Source: Chloroflexota bacterium
GTDB taxonomy: Bacteria; Chloroflexota; Anaerolineae; Promineifilales; Promineifilaceae
Assembly: GCA_018004935.1 (NCBI GenBank)
Contig: JAGNBF010000083.1
Span: 1 to 36,198, forward strand
Reading direction: 5' to 3'
DNA length: 36,198 nucleotides
Position numbers and translations under genes: made by a program. The first letter of the stretch is position 1. Every line of letters begins with the position of its first letter. Positions 24,171-31,322 of this stretch are shown one piece after another. Under the pieces are notes generated by a model. It saw only the letters and a program-made list of their open reading frames with translations. It had not been told where the DNA came from and did not search any database.

Positions 24171-25250
24171 CTAAAGGCCGTTCCTGCCATTCCCTATATC
24201 TGGGGGTGAGTATGTGGGAGATAGGTGAAGTTCATTGTTTTCTTTAGCGGCCGCATCAGAAAGACGGGTCAAAATAGAAGGAGCCAGATTGGATTGACTT
24301 TCTCCGCCGCGTTTCAGCGCATCTCCGGCACCGGCCACCGCCTCTGGTAAGAGGTAGTTGGTGAACTTCATCGCCTCGGCCATTGTTTCGGGGAAGAGGT
24401 GATTGAGGGCTACCAAAAGGCGGGCGGGTAAGGTGATGACCCGTTGCGCGTCACCATAACGGCAGGCTTCAATGATTTGCGCGGCCGCATTCTCGGCTGT
24501 CGTAGAGATAAAGGGCATGGCTCCCAAAATAGCAAACCAGGCAAATTCTCGCTGATGTTGCCCCTTAATGAGGGCATGCACATGGGAGCCGGTACGCATT
24601 AATCCGGGGTTGATGGTTGTGACCCGGATGTTATCTTTAGCCAGTTCTGCCCTTAACCCATCAGACAGGCCAGTAAGAGCAAATTTGCTGGCAGAATAGG
24701 GTAACAAGTGGGGCACAGCTACCTTCCCCCCGACAGAAGAAATATTGATGATGCGGCCGCTACCTTGCTGTTGCATGTGGGGAATAGCCGCCATCATAAG
24801 ATAGAGGGGTCCCCAGAAATGCACGGCCAGAGCGTTGGCAAAATCGTCCACCTGCATATGTGCCAATGGCCCTACCTGTATCACCCCCGCATTATTGATC
24901 AGCACATCCACACGGCCAAACCGATTCACTACTCGTTCTATGGCCTCCGTAGCCTGTGTCTGATCTTTAATATCACAGGGGAAAACTAAAAGTTCTGGCC
25001 CATATTCGGCCAGGTGCTGTCTGGCCTGGGCCAGTTCTTGCTCATCACGGGCAAGCAGGGCCAGGCGTGCCCCTTCAGCCGCCAATTGCCGGGCCATTAC
25101 CAGGCCCAAACCTCGGGAACCGCCCGTAATAAGTACAACCTGATTTTTAAAGTCCAGCCGTCTGGCCCGGCGTCGTGTGGTTTGCAGAGCCACAACCGCG
25201 CCTAATCCGGTAAGGGTTAAGGCTGTCCATTTCCATGTTTTTCCCTTCAT
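24171..25250 (-). CDS. SDR family NAD(P)-dependent oxidoreductase with N-terminal membrane helix
   Basis: Short-chain dehydrogenase of 359 residues from the ATG at 25250, chosen because AGGGG lies six bases upstream; another ATG is two codons earlier. An N-terminal hydrophobic helix (about 8-23) is followed by basic residues, so the enzyme is probably anchored with its catalytic domain in the cytosol. Cofactor motif TGGSRGLG, the NNAG loop (DVLINNAGV), and the catalytic Ser...YSASK (ISSVGGKVAVPHLLPYSASK) are all present. About 110 residues follow the core, including a helical stretch near NHLFPETMAEAMKFTNYLLP. Substrate unknown. The gene carries three GCGGCCGC octamers. Confidence 0.92.
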   Translation of the reverse strand: MKGKTWKWTALTLTGLGAVVALQTTRRRARRLDFKNQVVLITGGSRGLGLVMARQLAAEGARLALLARDEQELAQARQHLAEYGPELLVFPCDIKDQTQATEAIERVVNRFGRVDVLINNAGVIQVGPLAHMQVDDFANALAVHFWGPLYLMMAAIPHMQQQGSGRIINISSVGGKVAVPHLLPYSASKFALTGLSDGLRAELAKDNIRVTTINPGLMRTGSHVHALIKGQHQREFAWFAILGAMPFISTTAENAAAQIIEACRYGDAQRVITLPARLLVALNHLFPETMAEAMKFTNYLLPEAVAGAGDALKRGGESQSNLAPSILTRLSDAAAKENNELHLSPTYSPPDIGNGRNGL

Positions 25251-25277
25251 GTGCATCCCCTTTGCGTCTTAGCGCTC

Positions 25278-25402
25278 TATCTTCTCAATGTGTCCTGGAT
25301 TGTAATATCTCAATAAAGTGCGGAACCTGCGGAAGGTTTGAACCCTGAGCCAGACTATAGATGAAATCTGCCGCAGGTTTGCCCCGGAATATTGAGAAGA
25401 TG
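25278..25402. repeat. Family F repeat ends around a different core
   Basis: TATCTTCTCAAT at 25278 and ATTGAGAAGATG ending at 25402 are inverted ends like those at 315 and 24061. The core is different: AACCTGCGGAAGGTTTG and CTGCCGCAGGTTT. It lies upstream of the SDR gene and contains its likely promoter region. Confidence 0.7.
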
Positions 25403-25412
25403 CCCTGGATTC

Positions 25413-25736
25413 CTAAAAACCCTTATTTTTCAATTGTTGCTGTAAAGCTTTTATTTCAGTGCGCAGAGAGACAAGCTCATGGCTGAGTGTTTCCAGGACG
25501 ACAAATACGGCCTCGACCCCTTGTTCATACAGTGATTCGGCTTCGGTCCGTGTAAAGACTGTTTTCGTGGGCAAGATTGTTGCCGGTTCCCCCATTGTGC
25601 GTGTCTGTGTTTCTGGGCGTTCCCCTTCGGCACTATCTGGTGTACGCCCTGGCTCATTCAACGGAACAGAGTCAACTTCGCGGCCGCCTTCAGCCTGTCC
25701 AGGCGTTCGTTTTGGTTCTTTAGGAGTCATAACCAT
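25413..25736 (-). CDS. Hypothetical protein with Pro/Glu/Arg-rich N-terminus and C-terminal coiled coil
   Basis: With the ATG at 25736 (GAGG ten bases upstream) the protein has 107 residues; an in-frame GTG at 25808 would add 24 more and cannot be excluded. The first half contains two similar short repeats (KEPKRTPGQAEGGRE and NEPGRTPDSAEGERP). The second half is helical: FTRTEAESLYEQGVEAVFVV then LETLSHELVSLRTEIKALQQ, a likely coiled coil. No membrane helix. I do not recognise a family. The coiled coil suggests self-association, nothing more. Confidence 0.65.
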   Translation of the reverse strand: MVMTPKEPKRTPGQAEGGREVDSVPLNEPGRTPDSAEGERPETQTRTMGEPATILPTKTVFTRTEAESLYEQGVEAVFVVLETLSHELVSLRTEIKALQQQLKNKGF

Positions 25737-25853
25737 ATTGACCATTCCTCGTTTTAGGACTGTAACAACACCCTGATACAGCTTCTCTTGTATACCTGTC
25801 ACGGTCACATATTAGTGATCCGGTCAGGGGACGGGCCATCCTGTAAAAACGCA

Positions 25854-25956
25854 GTAACTATTCAGGTGGCACTTTTGCCAGAGAGACCCTAAAGGTTTTG
25901 ATTAACATGAGGCCAGAATCACCAGAGGTAAAAACCTTTAGGGTCTGAATAGTTAC
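25854..25956. repeat. Long nested inverted repeat
   Basis: Outer arms GTAACTATTCAG (25854-25865) and CTGAATAGTTAC (25945-25956) enclose GACCCTAAAGGTTTT (25885-25899) and its perfect complement at 25931-25945. The total pairing is about 27 bases. A degenerate family A core lies just before it at about 25820-25845. It sits between the hypothetical gene and the SRPBCC gene. No T-run. Confidence 0.8.
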
Positions 25957-26043
25957 AAAACGCAATAACTGACCGCGAACAATATAGATATACGTGTGTT
26001 ATCTGGCGACACCTGTTTTCCGACAACCTGCTAGAGCTACTTT

Positions 26044-26919
26044 TTACCAGGAAGCGGGGGGATCGCTGGCAGGAAAGGATTCCCAGCCCATTTCGTCTAC
26101 CAGATCACGCTCTTTTTGGGGGCCAAAGCGGGATTTTTCTAAATCGGCAAGGGTGCGTGTATCGGCCAGGTGTTGCGGCCGCGCCGTGGCCTGCGGGGTA
26201 CGTCCAGAAGATTGACCGTCTACGGAGACAGCTTCGCCCGTCTCCAGGAGTTGTTTGAAATAGCGCAGGTCATCCTTTATCTGCTTTGAGGCCACCTTGT
26301 TCAGCAGAGGGGTTACTAACTCTCCCACTATACCACCAGGGAGGTTGTAGCTGATATGGATCTTTACTTCGGTGCCGCGGCCGCCGGGGGCCTCTTTGAA
26401 GTAGATAAGCCCCATGTTGGTGATGGTGGCTCCAGGCAGGGAGCGCCAGGCCAGCAGTTGGTTTTCTTGTTCGGCGATGATTTCGGCATCCCATTCGAGC
26501 ATCAGCCCTGCGGCCGCTTTTATGGACCAATGGGAATGTTTGTCATCTTTAACGGTTACGGCGGTCAGATGTTTCATGAAGGTGGGCAGGTTTTCTAAAT
26601 GACGCCAGTAAGTGTATACCTCGCTGACTGGTTTGTTGATGGTGATGGTGGCCTTCACTTTGATCTCTCCAGGGGTAGACCCTGTGAATGTGTTGAGATT
26701 TGCGGCCGCGTAAGCTGGACAGTAACCGCTGATCCCACGATACATCAGGTACCCTCCGCCCACGGCCAGTATTAACCCTTTTAGGCTGGCCCGGCTTATG
26801 CCATAAGCTGTAAGGCCAAAACCGGCTATTCCCGAAAGCCAACGCTCGCTCAAACCCACATTCAGGGGGAGGTGGATATTCACCGGTCGCTGTGGTTGGA
26901 CTTCATTTGTTGTTGTCAT
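26044..26919 (-). CDS. YgaP-type membrane domain (DUF2892) fused to SRPBCC domain
   Basis: A 291-residue protein. Residues about 16-72 (NVGLSERWLSGIAGFGLTAY through GYLMYRGISGYCPAYAA) match the DUF2892 two-helix membrane domain. Residues about 85-240 (KVKATITINKPVSEVYTYWR, LPTFMKHLTAVTV, GTEVKIHISYNLPGG) match the SRPBCC/START-like fold, a cavity domain for lipids or other hydrophobic ligands. A disordered tail ends with WESFPASDPPAS, a motif also seen in other proteins of this type. GAGGG upstream supports the start. The fusion suggests a ligand-binding domain tethered at the inner membrane. Four octamers lie in the gene. Confidence 0.88.
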   Translation of the reverse strand: MTTTNEVQPQRPVNIHLPLNVGLSERWLSGIAGFGLTAYGISRASLKGLILAVGGGYLMYRGISGYCPAYAAANLNTFTGSTPGEIKVKATITINKPVSEVYTYWRHLENLPTFMKHLTAVTVKDDKHSHWSIKAAAGLMLEWDAEIIAEQENQLLAWRSLPGATITNMGLIYFKEAPGGRGTEVKIHISYNLPGGIVGELVTPLLNKVASKQIKDDLRYFKQLLETGEAVSVDGQSSGRTPQATARPQHLADTRTLADLEKSRFGPQKERDLVDEMGWESFPASDPPASW

Positions 26920-27051
26920 GGTTCCCTCATCAAAGCCTCATAAGTCTGATTGACTTATGCGGCGATATAGCCAATGAATGGGTTGACTTGTTTTACCGAG
27001 CCAACGTTTTGTGGGGTAGTTTCTACCTGCACAGACCATAAGTCATCTCAG

Positions 27052-27134
27052 CCTGTTGAAGGTTTGTTCCACTGGTCAACACCTTTCCCGAAATCTTCGG
27101 AAAGCTTTCTCACCAGAGGGACTGAACGCTTACG
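27052..27134 (+). repeat. Family G repeat, copy 2
   Basis: AAGGTTTGTTCCACTGGTCA, CACCTTTCCCGAAATCTTCG and GGGACTGAACGCTTACGG follow the order of the reverse complement of 19815-19902, with mismatches. Confidence 0.6.
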
Positions 27135-27169
27135 GAATGGGGCCATGTTTTTGTGCCTGGTCTCAGGAT

Positions 27170-27375
27170 CGGTTTATCCGAGGCGTCCCCTACCCCTAAC
27201 CCCGCCCCAGGGGCGAGGAACTATACTCGACGCGGCGACAAAGCGAGAGGGCGAAAAAACCTCAAGTTGTGCCCGTTGCCAGTATATTTCTGGTGCGGTT
27301 TGGCGGGCGTCCACCCGCCAAACCGCACCCTTGGGTTTCCCAAACAAAATGTCACTTTATGACCGTGATGAGTAT
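27170..27375 (-). repeat. Family C modular hairpin element, copy 6
   Basis: The core at 27292-27329 is GGTGCGGTTTGGCGGG with a CGTCCA loop and perfect 16-base arms. The GC-rich arm ACCCCGCCCCAGGGGCG is at about 27198-27214, and the AAATGTCACTTTATGACCGT end is at 27346-27365. The interval between arm and core carries extra sequence absent from copy 5. Confidence 0.8.
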
Positions 27376-27504
27376 AACTATAGGCATAAGGGCAAAATAG
27401 AGGCAATGTATCCAGATATAAGGAGGATATAGATTGAGCTATGCTCTCTGCCGCAAACCTGCATATTAGAAAGGAGTGTGTTTCAAATGAGTTGAATAAC
27501 TATA

Positions 27505-27592
27505 GACCTCAAGATAATGATTTTGGGTACGGGCGGGCCTTGTGCCTGCCCTGCCACGAGAAGGCAACCACAAGGGTTGCCCGTACAGGCAA
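27505..27592 (+). repeat. Family B dispersed repeat, copy 4
   Basis: CCTCAAGATAATGAT, GGGCGGGCCTTGTGCCTGCC and GGCAACCACAAGGGTTGCC. The AAGATAATGAT boundary also borders copy 1 (as ATCATTATCTT at 2514) and occurs alone at about 32516-32530. Confidence 0.8.
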
Positions 27593-27810
27593 AATCTTTT
27601 TCTTGAAAACTATAATTGTGGAACTGTTCATGAAGCGGTAGACGCTCTAGGGCGATTGCCTACGTGGCGTTCCCCCACCCCTGGGGTGGGGTGGCTATAG
27701 ACAAACCTATATCCAGTTTTTATATCTTGGCATATGGTTACTTCCTGCCTACTTCTCTTAAACTTAACCTCAGGGGTTATACTGTTCGCCGTCAGTTATT
27801 GCGTTTTCAT

Positions 27811-27861
27811 GCTGTGGTCGGTCCCCTGGCCGCGCCACCCCAGTTATTTTTAGACGCTCAC
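27811..27861 (-). repeat. Family A repeat, copy 6, with one outer arm
   Basis: GCTGTGGTCGGTCCCCTGGC then CGCGCCACC, followed by AGTTATTTTTAGACGCTCA, the inverse of the arm at 17164. Confidence 0.8.
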
Positions 27862-27958
27862 CAAGGCAACTACGGCAATAGGGAATGTATTTCAATAAAC
27901 TGACCAAGATCCGTTTCATTTTGCTCAGGTAATTGAATGGCATATCCAAGGAAGCATA

Positions 27959-28360
27959 ATGCCTGCAATCTTAATGGTTGAAGATCATGTTCCTCTTGCT
28001 CAAATCCTCACCCGCTTTCTGCGGGAAAAAGGCAATATGGAAGTGCGGGCTGTTGCACAAACGGGCAAAGAGGCGTTAGCCCAACTTTCGCAACTGGTTG
28101 TAGATATTGTCCTGGTGGATGTTTCTTTACCCGTGATGAGCGGTATTGATCTCGTGGCTATACTCCATAAAGAATATCCTGATCTTCCCTGTATGATGCT
28201 CTCTGGCCATCGGCGGCATTCGTATGTACAGCGTTCTCTAGACGTTGGTGCCAGAGGGTATGTCACGAAAGACAACACCCTTAACATCCTTGAAGGGGTG
28301 AAAGCGGTCCTGAAGGGGGAAATTTACCTCAGCCCCGATGTACGGGAATTACAGGATTAA
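27959..28360 (+). CDS. Receiver-only response regulator
   Basis: A 133-residue protein that is a receiver domain and nothing else. Glu8/Asp9, phospho-acceptor Asp54 in IVLVDVSLP, Ser82 and Lys104 (GYVTKD) are all present, so phosphorylation is plausible. It ends at YLSPDVRELQD, where NarL-type proteins would continue into a linker and helix-turn-helix; the sequence YLSP is typical of NarL-type proteins. It may be a true single-domain regulator (CheY-like role) or a NarL protein that lost its output domain; no DNA-binding remnant follows. AAGGAA upstream of the ATG supports the start. No GCGGCCGC present. Confidence 0.9.
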   Translation: MPAILMVEDHVPLAQILTRFLREKGNMEVRAVAQTGKEALAQLSQLVVDIVLVDVSLPVMSGIDLVAILHKEYPDLPCMMLSGHRRHSYVQRSLDVGARGYVTKDNTLNILEGVKAVLKGEIYLSPDVRELQD

Positions 28361-28400
28361 ACATCATGGCCTGATGCAAAAGCCTGCAAACAGTGTTTAG

Positions 28401-28482
28401 GATTGACGATTAAATAACTTGAACATTTGCGGTGTCTGGTCTCCTGACCGTGCCCCTTTGAGTGAGCAGGTTATTTAATTCC
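28401..28482 (-). repeat. Family A core inside a different inverted repeat
   Basis: ATTAAATAACTTG (28409-28421) and CAGGTTATTTAAT (28467-28479) enclose a family A core in reverse (GGTGTCTGGTCTCCTGACCG). A second, degenerate A core lies at about 28523-28551. Confidence 0.7.
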
Positions 28483-28561
28483 CATTCTTTAGGGTTCGCC
28501 CGCAAATAACTTTTGAATTTTTTGGGGCCAACCCCCTGACTGCGCCACCTAACTTAATTGA

Positions 28562-28620
28562 TAACCGTTCAGTCCAGAGACTATATTGTGCCATTTTGTT
28601 GTCACTCAACTGAACGGTTA
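28562..28620. repeat. Inverted repeat with ACTGAACGGTTA arms
   Basis: TAACCGTTCAGT (28562-28573) and ACTGAACGGTTA (28609-28620) are perfect inverted arms. The same arm sequence occurs near 19896 and 20326. Confidence 0.7.
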
Positions 28621-28637
28621 CTTTAATTGCGAGCGAA

Positions 28638-28727
28638 TCCTAAGTAATCGTTCGGAAATAAGATAAGTGGCACGGTCAAGAGACCGGCCACAGCAAATCG
28701 CTAACTGAAATACGGACAATTACTAAG
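28638..28727 (+). repeat. Family A repeat, copy 7, complete with inverted ends
   Basis: CCTAAGTAATCGTTCGGAAA on the left and GGACAATTACTAAG on the right are inverted relatives. The core is GTGGCACGGTCAAGAGACCG then GCCACAGCAAA. It ends eight bases before the ATG of the HisKA_3-only gene. Confidence 0.85.
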
Positions 28728-28735
28728 GAACCTCC

Positions 28736-29179
28736 ATGCCCAAAAATAAGGGAAGGCAAAATCAAGCAGGAATGAATAGTTCCGTAGCCTCTTTGTTGAC
28801 GGAGAAACCATCCCTACAGCAAGGATTAGAAACAGAATTGGAACAAACAAAAAAGCAATTACAAATCATCACGTATGAATGGCAAGAGACCCAAAAAACT
28901 TTACATCAACGTAACCAACAGATAAGCGCCTTGGTCACAGAACTTATGTCTACGGAACAAAGAGTCCGGCAAGAAATTTCTCAGGCTTTGCATGATGAGT
29001 TGCAACAGCTTCTTTTTGCGATGCAGGTTCAGGTCCAATTTGTCAGCCACTCCCTCACATCGTCCTCCCAGGAAACTCTTCTGACGGATGTGAGACAGGT
29101 CAAGCTGATGCTGGATGAAGCATTACGAATTACGCGGCGGCTGACAGTAGAGTGGGCCCCTCCGCTGGCTCATAGTTAG
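28736..29179 (+). CDS. Truncated histidine kinase: HisKA_3 dimerisation domain without ATPase domain
   Basis: A 147-residue protein. A coiled coil (about 28-75) leads into the HisKA_3 box STEQRVRQEISQALHDELQQ with phospho-acceptor His86, then the second helix ending ITRRLTVEWAPPLAHS. In full kinases the text continues from LT.E..PP.L into the HATPase domain; here a stop follows at once and the next 170 bases hold a repeat, not a catalytic domain. It has no N-terminal sensor domain either. It is either a decayed gene or a stand-alone phosphotransfer/dimerisation partner for the regulators on both sides. No good ribosome site precedes the ATG, only a repeat end. No GCGGCCGC present. Confidence 0.83.
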   Translation: MPKNKGRQNQAGMNSSVASLLTEKPSLQQGLETELEQTKKQLQIITYEWQETQKTLHQRNQQISALVTELMSTEQRVRQEISQALHDELQQLLFAMQVQVQFVSHSLTSSSQETLLTDVRQVKLMLDEALRITRRLTVEWAPPLAHS

Positions 29180-29239
29180 GATATTGAGGTTATGATGTAT
29201 GTGGGAACTGATTGCCCACATGAATGAATTGTATAACTC

Positions 29240-29324
29240 AGAACTTACGCGCTGTGGCCGGTGTCCTCACCGAGCCACACCGAGCATGGTCAGGGGATCG
29301 GCTTGAGCAATCCTGTAAGTTTTA
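29240..29324 (+). repeat. Family D hairpin repeat, copy 2
   Basis: GAACTTACGCGCTGTGGCCG, CACCGAGCCACACCGAGC, then GTCAGGGGATCGGCTTGAGC. The arms have diverged, so the stem is weaker than in copy 1. Confidence 0.75.
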
Positions 29325-29351
29325 GGCTCACAGCTTATCGGGAAAAGGTGA

Positions 29352-30077
29352 ATGTTGCTTGATCTGAATACCAAACCAGGGAGTAGACGTACTATGGAGC
29401 GAATTAAAGTTGTAGTGGCTGAAGATCACCATGTTGTGCGTACGGCCCTCACTTCTCTACTCTCCCGAGAAGAGGATTTATGGGTTGTGGGGGAGGTTGC
29501 CGATGGTAATAACCTCTTGCGGATTGTAGAAAAGGCTCAGCCTGATGTGTTGTTGATGGATGCCCAAATGCCACATCATCAGCCGGTAGAGGCCACGCAG
29601 ACCTTACGGGAACAGTTTCCACAAATGCGTATTATTGTGCTCTCGGCTTTTGATTTGCCGGAATATGTGATTGGTTTGTTAAAGGCCGGGGTAACCGGTT
29701 ATGTTCTTAAAGATGATGCGGCTGATACCCTGGTGCAAGGGATTCGGGCAGTTGCTGAGGGGGAACCATGGGTTTCACCCCAGGTAGCAAAAATCCTTGT
29801 TAAGTCTGTGCGGACTAATCGGGTAAATGAAGAGATGAAACTTACCCGCCGCGAAGAAGAAGTTTTGCAATTAATGGCTACCGGTAAATCTAATGGTCAG
29901 ATAGCCCAAGAGTTGTATATTTCTGAGCAAACCGTGAAAAATCATATCAGCAATTTGTTCCGAAAGTTGGGTGTGGAAACACGGGTAGACGCTGTTTTGT
30001 ATGCGATTTGTTATGATTTGGTTTCTCTCAAAATGATTAAGGGGGAATTGACTAAGGGTGTGTTGCCAATGAGTTGA
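29352..30077 (+). CDS. NarL/FixJ-type response regulator
   Basis: A 241-residue regulator from the ATG at 29352 (AAGGTG adjacent), or 227 residues from the ATG at 29394, which has GGGAG ten bases upstream and matches the usual family start. In the long numbering the receiver has Glu24/Asp25, Asp70 in VLLMDAQMP, Ser98 and Lys120, all intact. The LuxR-type helix-turn-helix near the C-terminus reads LTRREEEVLQLMATGKSNGQ then YISEQTVKNHISNLFRKLGV. It follows the HisKA_3-only gene by 172 bases and may be its former partner. A strong hairpin terminator lies 26 bases after the stop. Confidence 0.94.
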   Translation: MLLDLNTKPGSRRTMERIKVVVAEDHHVVRTALTSLLSREEDLWVVGEVADGNNLLRIVEKAQPDVLLMDAQMPHHQPVEATQTLREQFPQMRIIVLSAFDLPEYVIGLLKAGVTGYVLKDDAADTLVQGIRAVAEGEPWVSPQVAKILVKSVRTNRVNEEMKLTRREEEVLQLMATGKSNGQIAQELYISEQTVKNHISNLFRKLGVETRVDAVLYAICYDLVSLKMIKGELTKGVLPMS

Positions 30078-30102
30078 TGCATTGATTACTCGGGTGGTTT
30101 TT

Positions 30103-30138
30103 AGGTGTGTTTTTGGGCGAATGCCCAAAAACACACCT
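30103..30138. terminator. Bidirectional terminator between convergent genes
   Basis: AGGTGTGTTTTTGGGC (30103-30118) and GCCCAAAAACACACCT (30123-30138) form a perfect 16-bp stem with a GAAT loop. T-rich sequence follows on the plus strand, and AAAAACC on the other side gives T's on the minus strand. It serves the response regulator and the BON gene. Confidence 0.92.
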
Positions 30139-30139
30139 T

Positions 30140-30964
30140 TTATTTCTGATATTTTTTGGCCTGGCCTTGTTGTGGCTCTTGTAGCTCGCCGTTTTGTTCT
30201 TGGGGGTTTTGTTGCCACCCATTGCCGCTGTTTTCTGTTTTCACCTGTAGCTGATTCTGCACATCCTTAACGCCGCTGATTGTTTCGACGGTATCTTCTG
30301 CCAGCCGTTTGGCGCGACGATTGGAAACGGTGCCTTTGAGGGTGATGATCCCTTCATGGACATCTACCTGAATATTGCGGGCATCGAGCCAACCATGTTC
30401 AGTGAGATGTTCGTTGGCGTCCTCGCGAATCCGTTCGTCGGAGCGTTGATAACCCGAAGGGCCGCGCCCTTTTTCGGGGCCTTCATTCCAATGATTTCTG
30501 CCTCGGTGAGTATCATCCTGCTCATAACCGGTTAACCAGGAACCACTGCTGTAGTCACCTTGTCGGCCATAACCGGTACGCCAGGAACTGCCTGTGTCGC
30601 TTTGTCGGTCATAGTCACCATAACCAGTACGCCAGGAACCCGTAGAATCGCTGTGGCGCCCAGAATTGCCGTAACCGGTACGCCATGAACCGGTGGTATC
30701 ACTCTCCCGGCCATAGTCACCTTGCCCCCGGTAGTCATCGTCATATTGGGGGAATGGGGTGTCACCGCGGCCGCGACGGTAATCACCCTGGCGCTCATAA
30801 TCAGACTGTTCACTATAACGTCCCTGGTAGCCTTGCCTCTGGCGTAACCATTCGGGGCGGTCTTCTCTGTTCATGTCATATTGATTTTCGCGGCCGCGGC
30901 CGCGATCTTGTTCTCTTTGCTCAGAATACTTTTCGGGATGACCCCGTTCTGAATAATGATCCAT
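30140..30964 (-). CDS. BON domain protein with tandem SWRTGY-type repeats
   Basis: A 274-residue hydrophilic protein. The N-terminal two thirds are rich in Arg, Gly, Asp, Tyr and Gln. Four tandem repeats of about 17 residues are centred on WRTGY (Trp 94, 111, 128 and WLTGY at 143). A BON domain follows at about 175-243 (ANEHLTEHGWLDARNIQVDV, GIITLKGTVSNRRAKRLAED, ISGVKDVQNQL), then a Gln-rich tail. BON domains bind membranes or phospholipids in envelope-stress proteins. There is no signal peptide. AAGGAGAG before the ATG supports the start. Three octamers, two overlapping, encode Gly-Arg repeats. Confidence 0.9.
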   Translation of the reverse strand: MDHYSERGHPEKYSEQREQDRGRGRENQYDMNREDRPEWLRQRQGYQGRYSEQSDYERQGDYRRGRGDTPFPQYDDDYRGQGDYGRESDTTGSWRTGYGNSGRHSDSTGSWRTGYGDYDRQSDTGSSWRTGYGRQGDYSSGSWLTGYEQDDTHRGRNHWNEGPEKGRGPSGYQRSDERIREDANEHLTEHGWLDARNIQVDVHEGIITLKGTVSNRRAKRLAEDTVETISGVKDVQNQLQVKTENSGNGWQQNPQEQNGELQEPQQGQAKKYQK

Positions 30965-30984
30965 TGTTTACTCTCCTTACAACT

Positions 30985-31195
30985 GAGTGAATGTCTAAAA
31001 AAGGGTTCTTTCGGAATTCGCCGGGTGTGGCTACATGGTGGGGCTGGCCTTGTGCCTGCCCATCGAGGGCAACCACAAGGGTTGACCTACAGATGGTGTC
31101 AACCCCGTGAAATCCCGAAGACCCAAAATAAGTTGGGTGGCCCAGTCAGGAGACCGGCCACAGCAAATATTCAACTCATTTAATCGTCAATCCTT
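30985..31195 (+). repeat. Composite of family B and family A repeats with shared outer arms
   Basis: The left arm AATGTCTAAAAAAGGGTTC leads into a complete family B unit (GGAATTCGCCGGGTGTGGCT to GTGAAATCCCGAAGACCC), then AAAATAAGTTGGGTGGCCCA and a family A core at 31135-31167. The ending is TCGTCAATCCTTAG. Compare 34741-34955, where A precedes B. Confidence 0.8.
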
Positions 31196-31213
31196 AGTGG
31201 GGTATCTTTGTTT

Positions 31214-31247
31214 AGACCTGACAGGTTTTCGGAAACCTGTCAGGTCT
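31214..31247. repeat. Family E hairpin repeat, copy 3
   Basis: The perfect 15-bp stem with TCGG loop is identical to 15767-15800. It lies downstream of the PRC lipoprotein gene, with no T-run. Confidence 0.88.
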
Positions 31248-31322
31248 AGACTAGATGGAACGTATTTCGGGACAATACGAAGACCACAGCATTCTCATAA
31301 TGGGCCTGGCCCGGCAAGAAAG

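Larger units (their letters stand above)
26920..27958. other. Gene-free kilobase occupied by dispersed repeats
   Basis: This stretch of about 1 kb shows no convincing gene. It holds family G copy 2 (27052-27134), a family C element (27170-27375), a family B core (27505-27592) and a family A core with one outer arm (27811-27861). GAAGGAA-type purines at about 27948 serve the receiver gene at 27959. It contains no GCGGCCGC. Confidence 0.7.

Noticed and set aside
27441-27641. Open frame of 66 codons in the repeat-rich kilobase
   Set aside because: Most of it is the family B repeat; the encoded residues are repeat translation.
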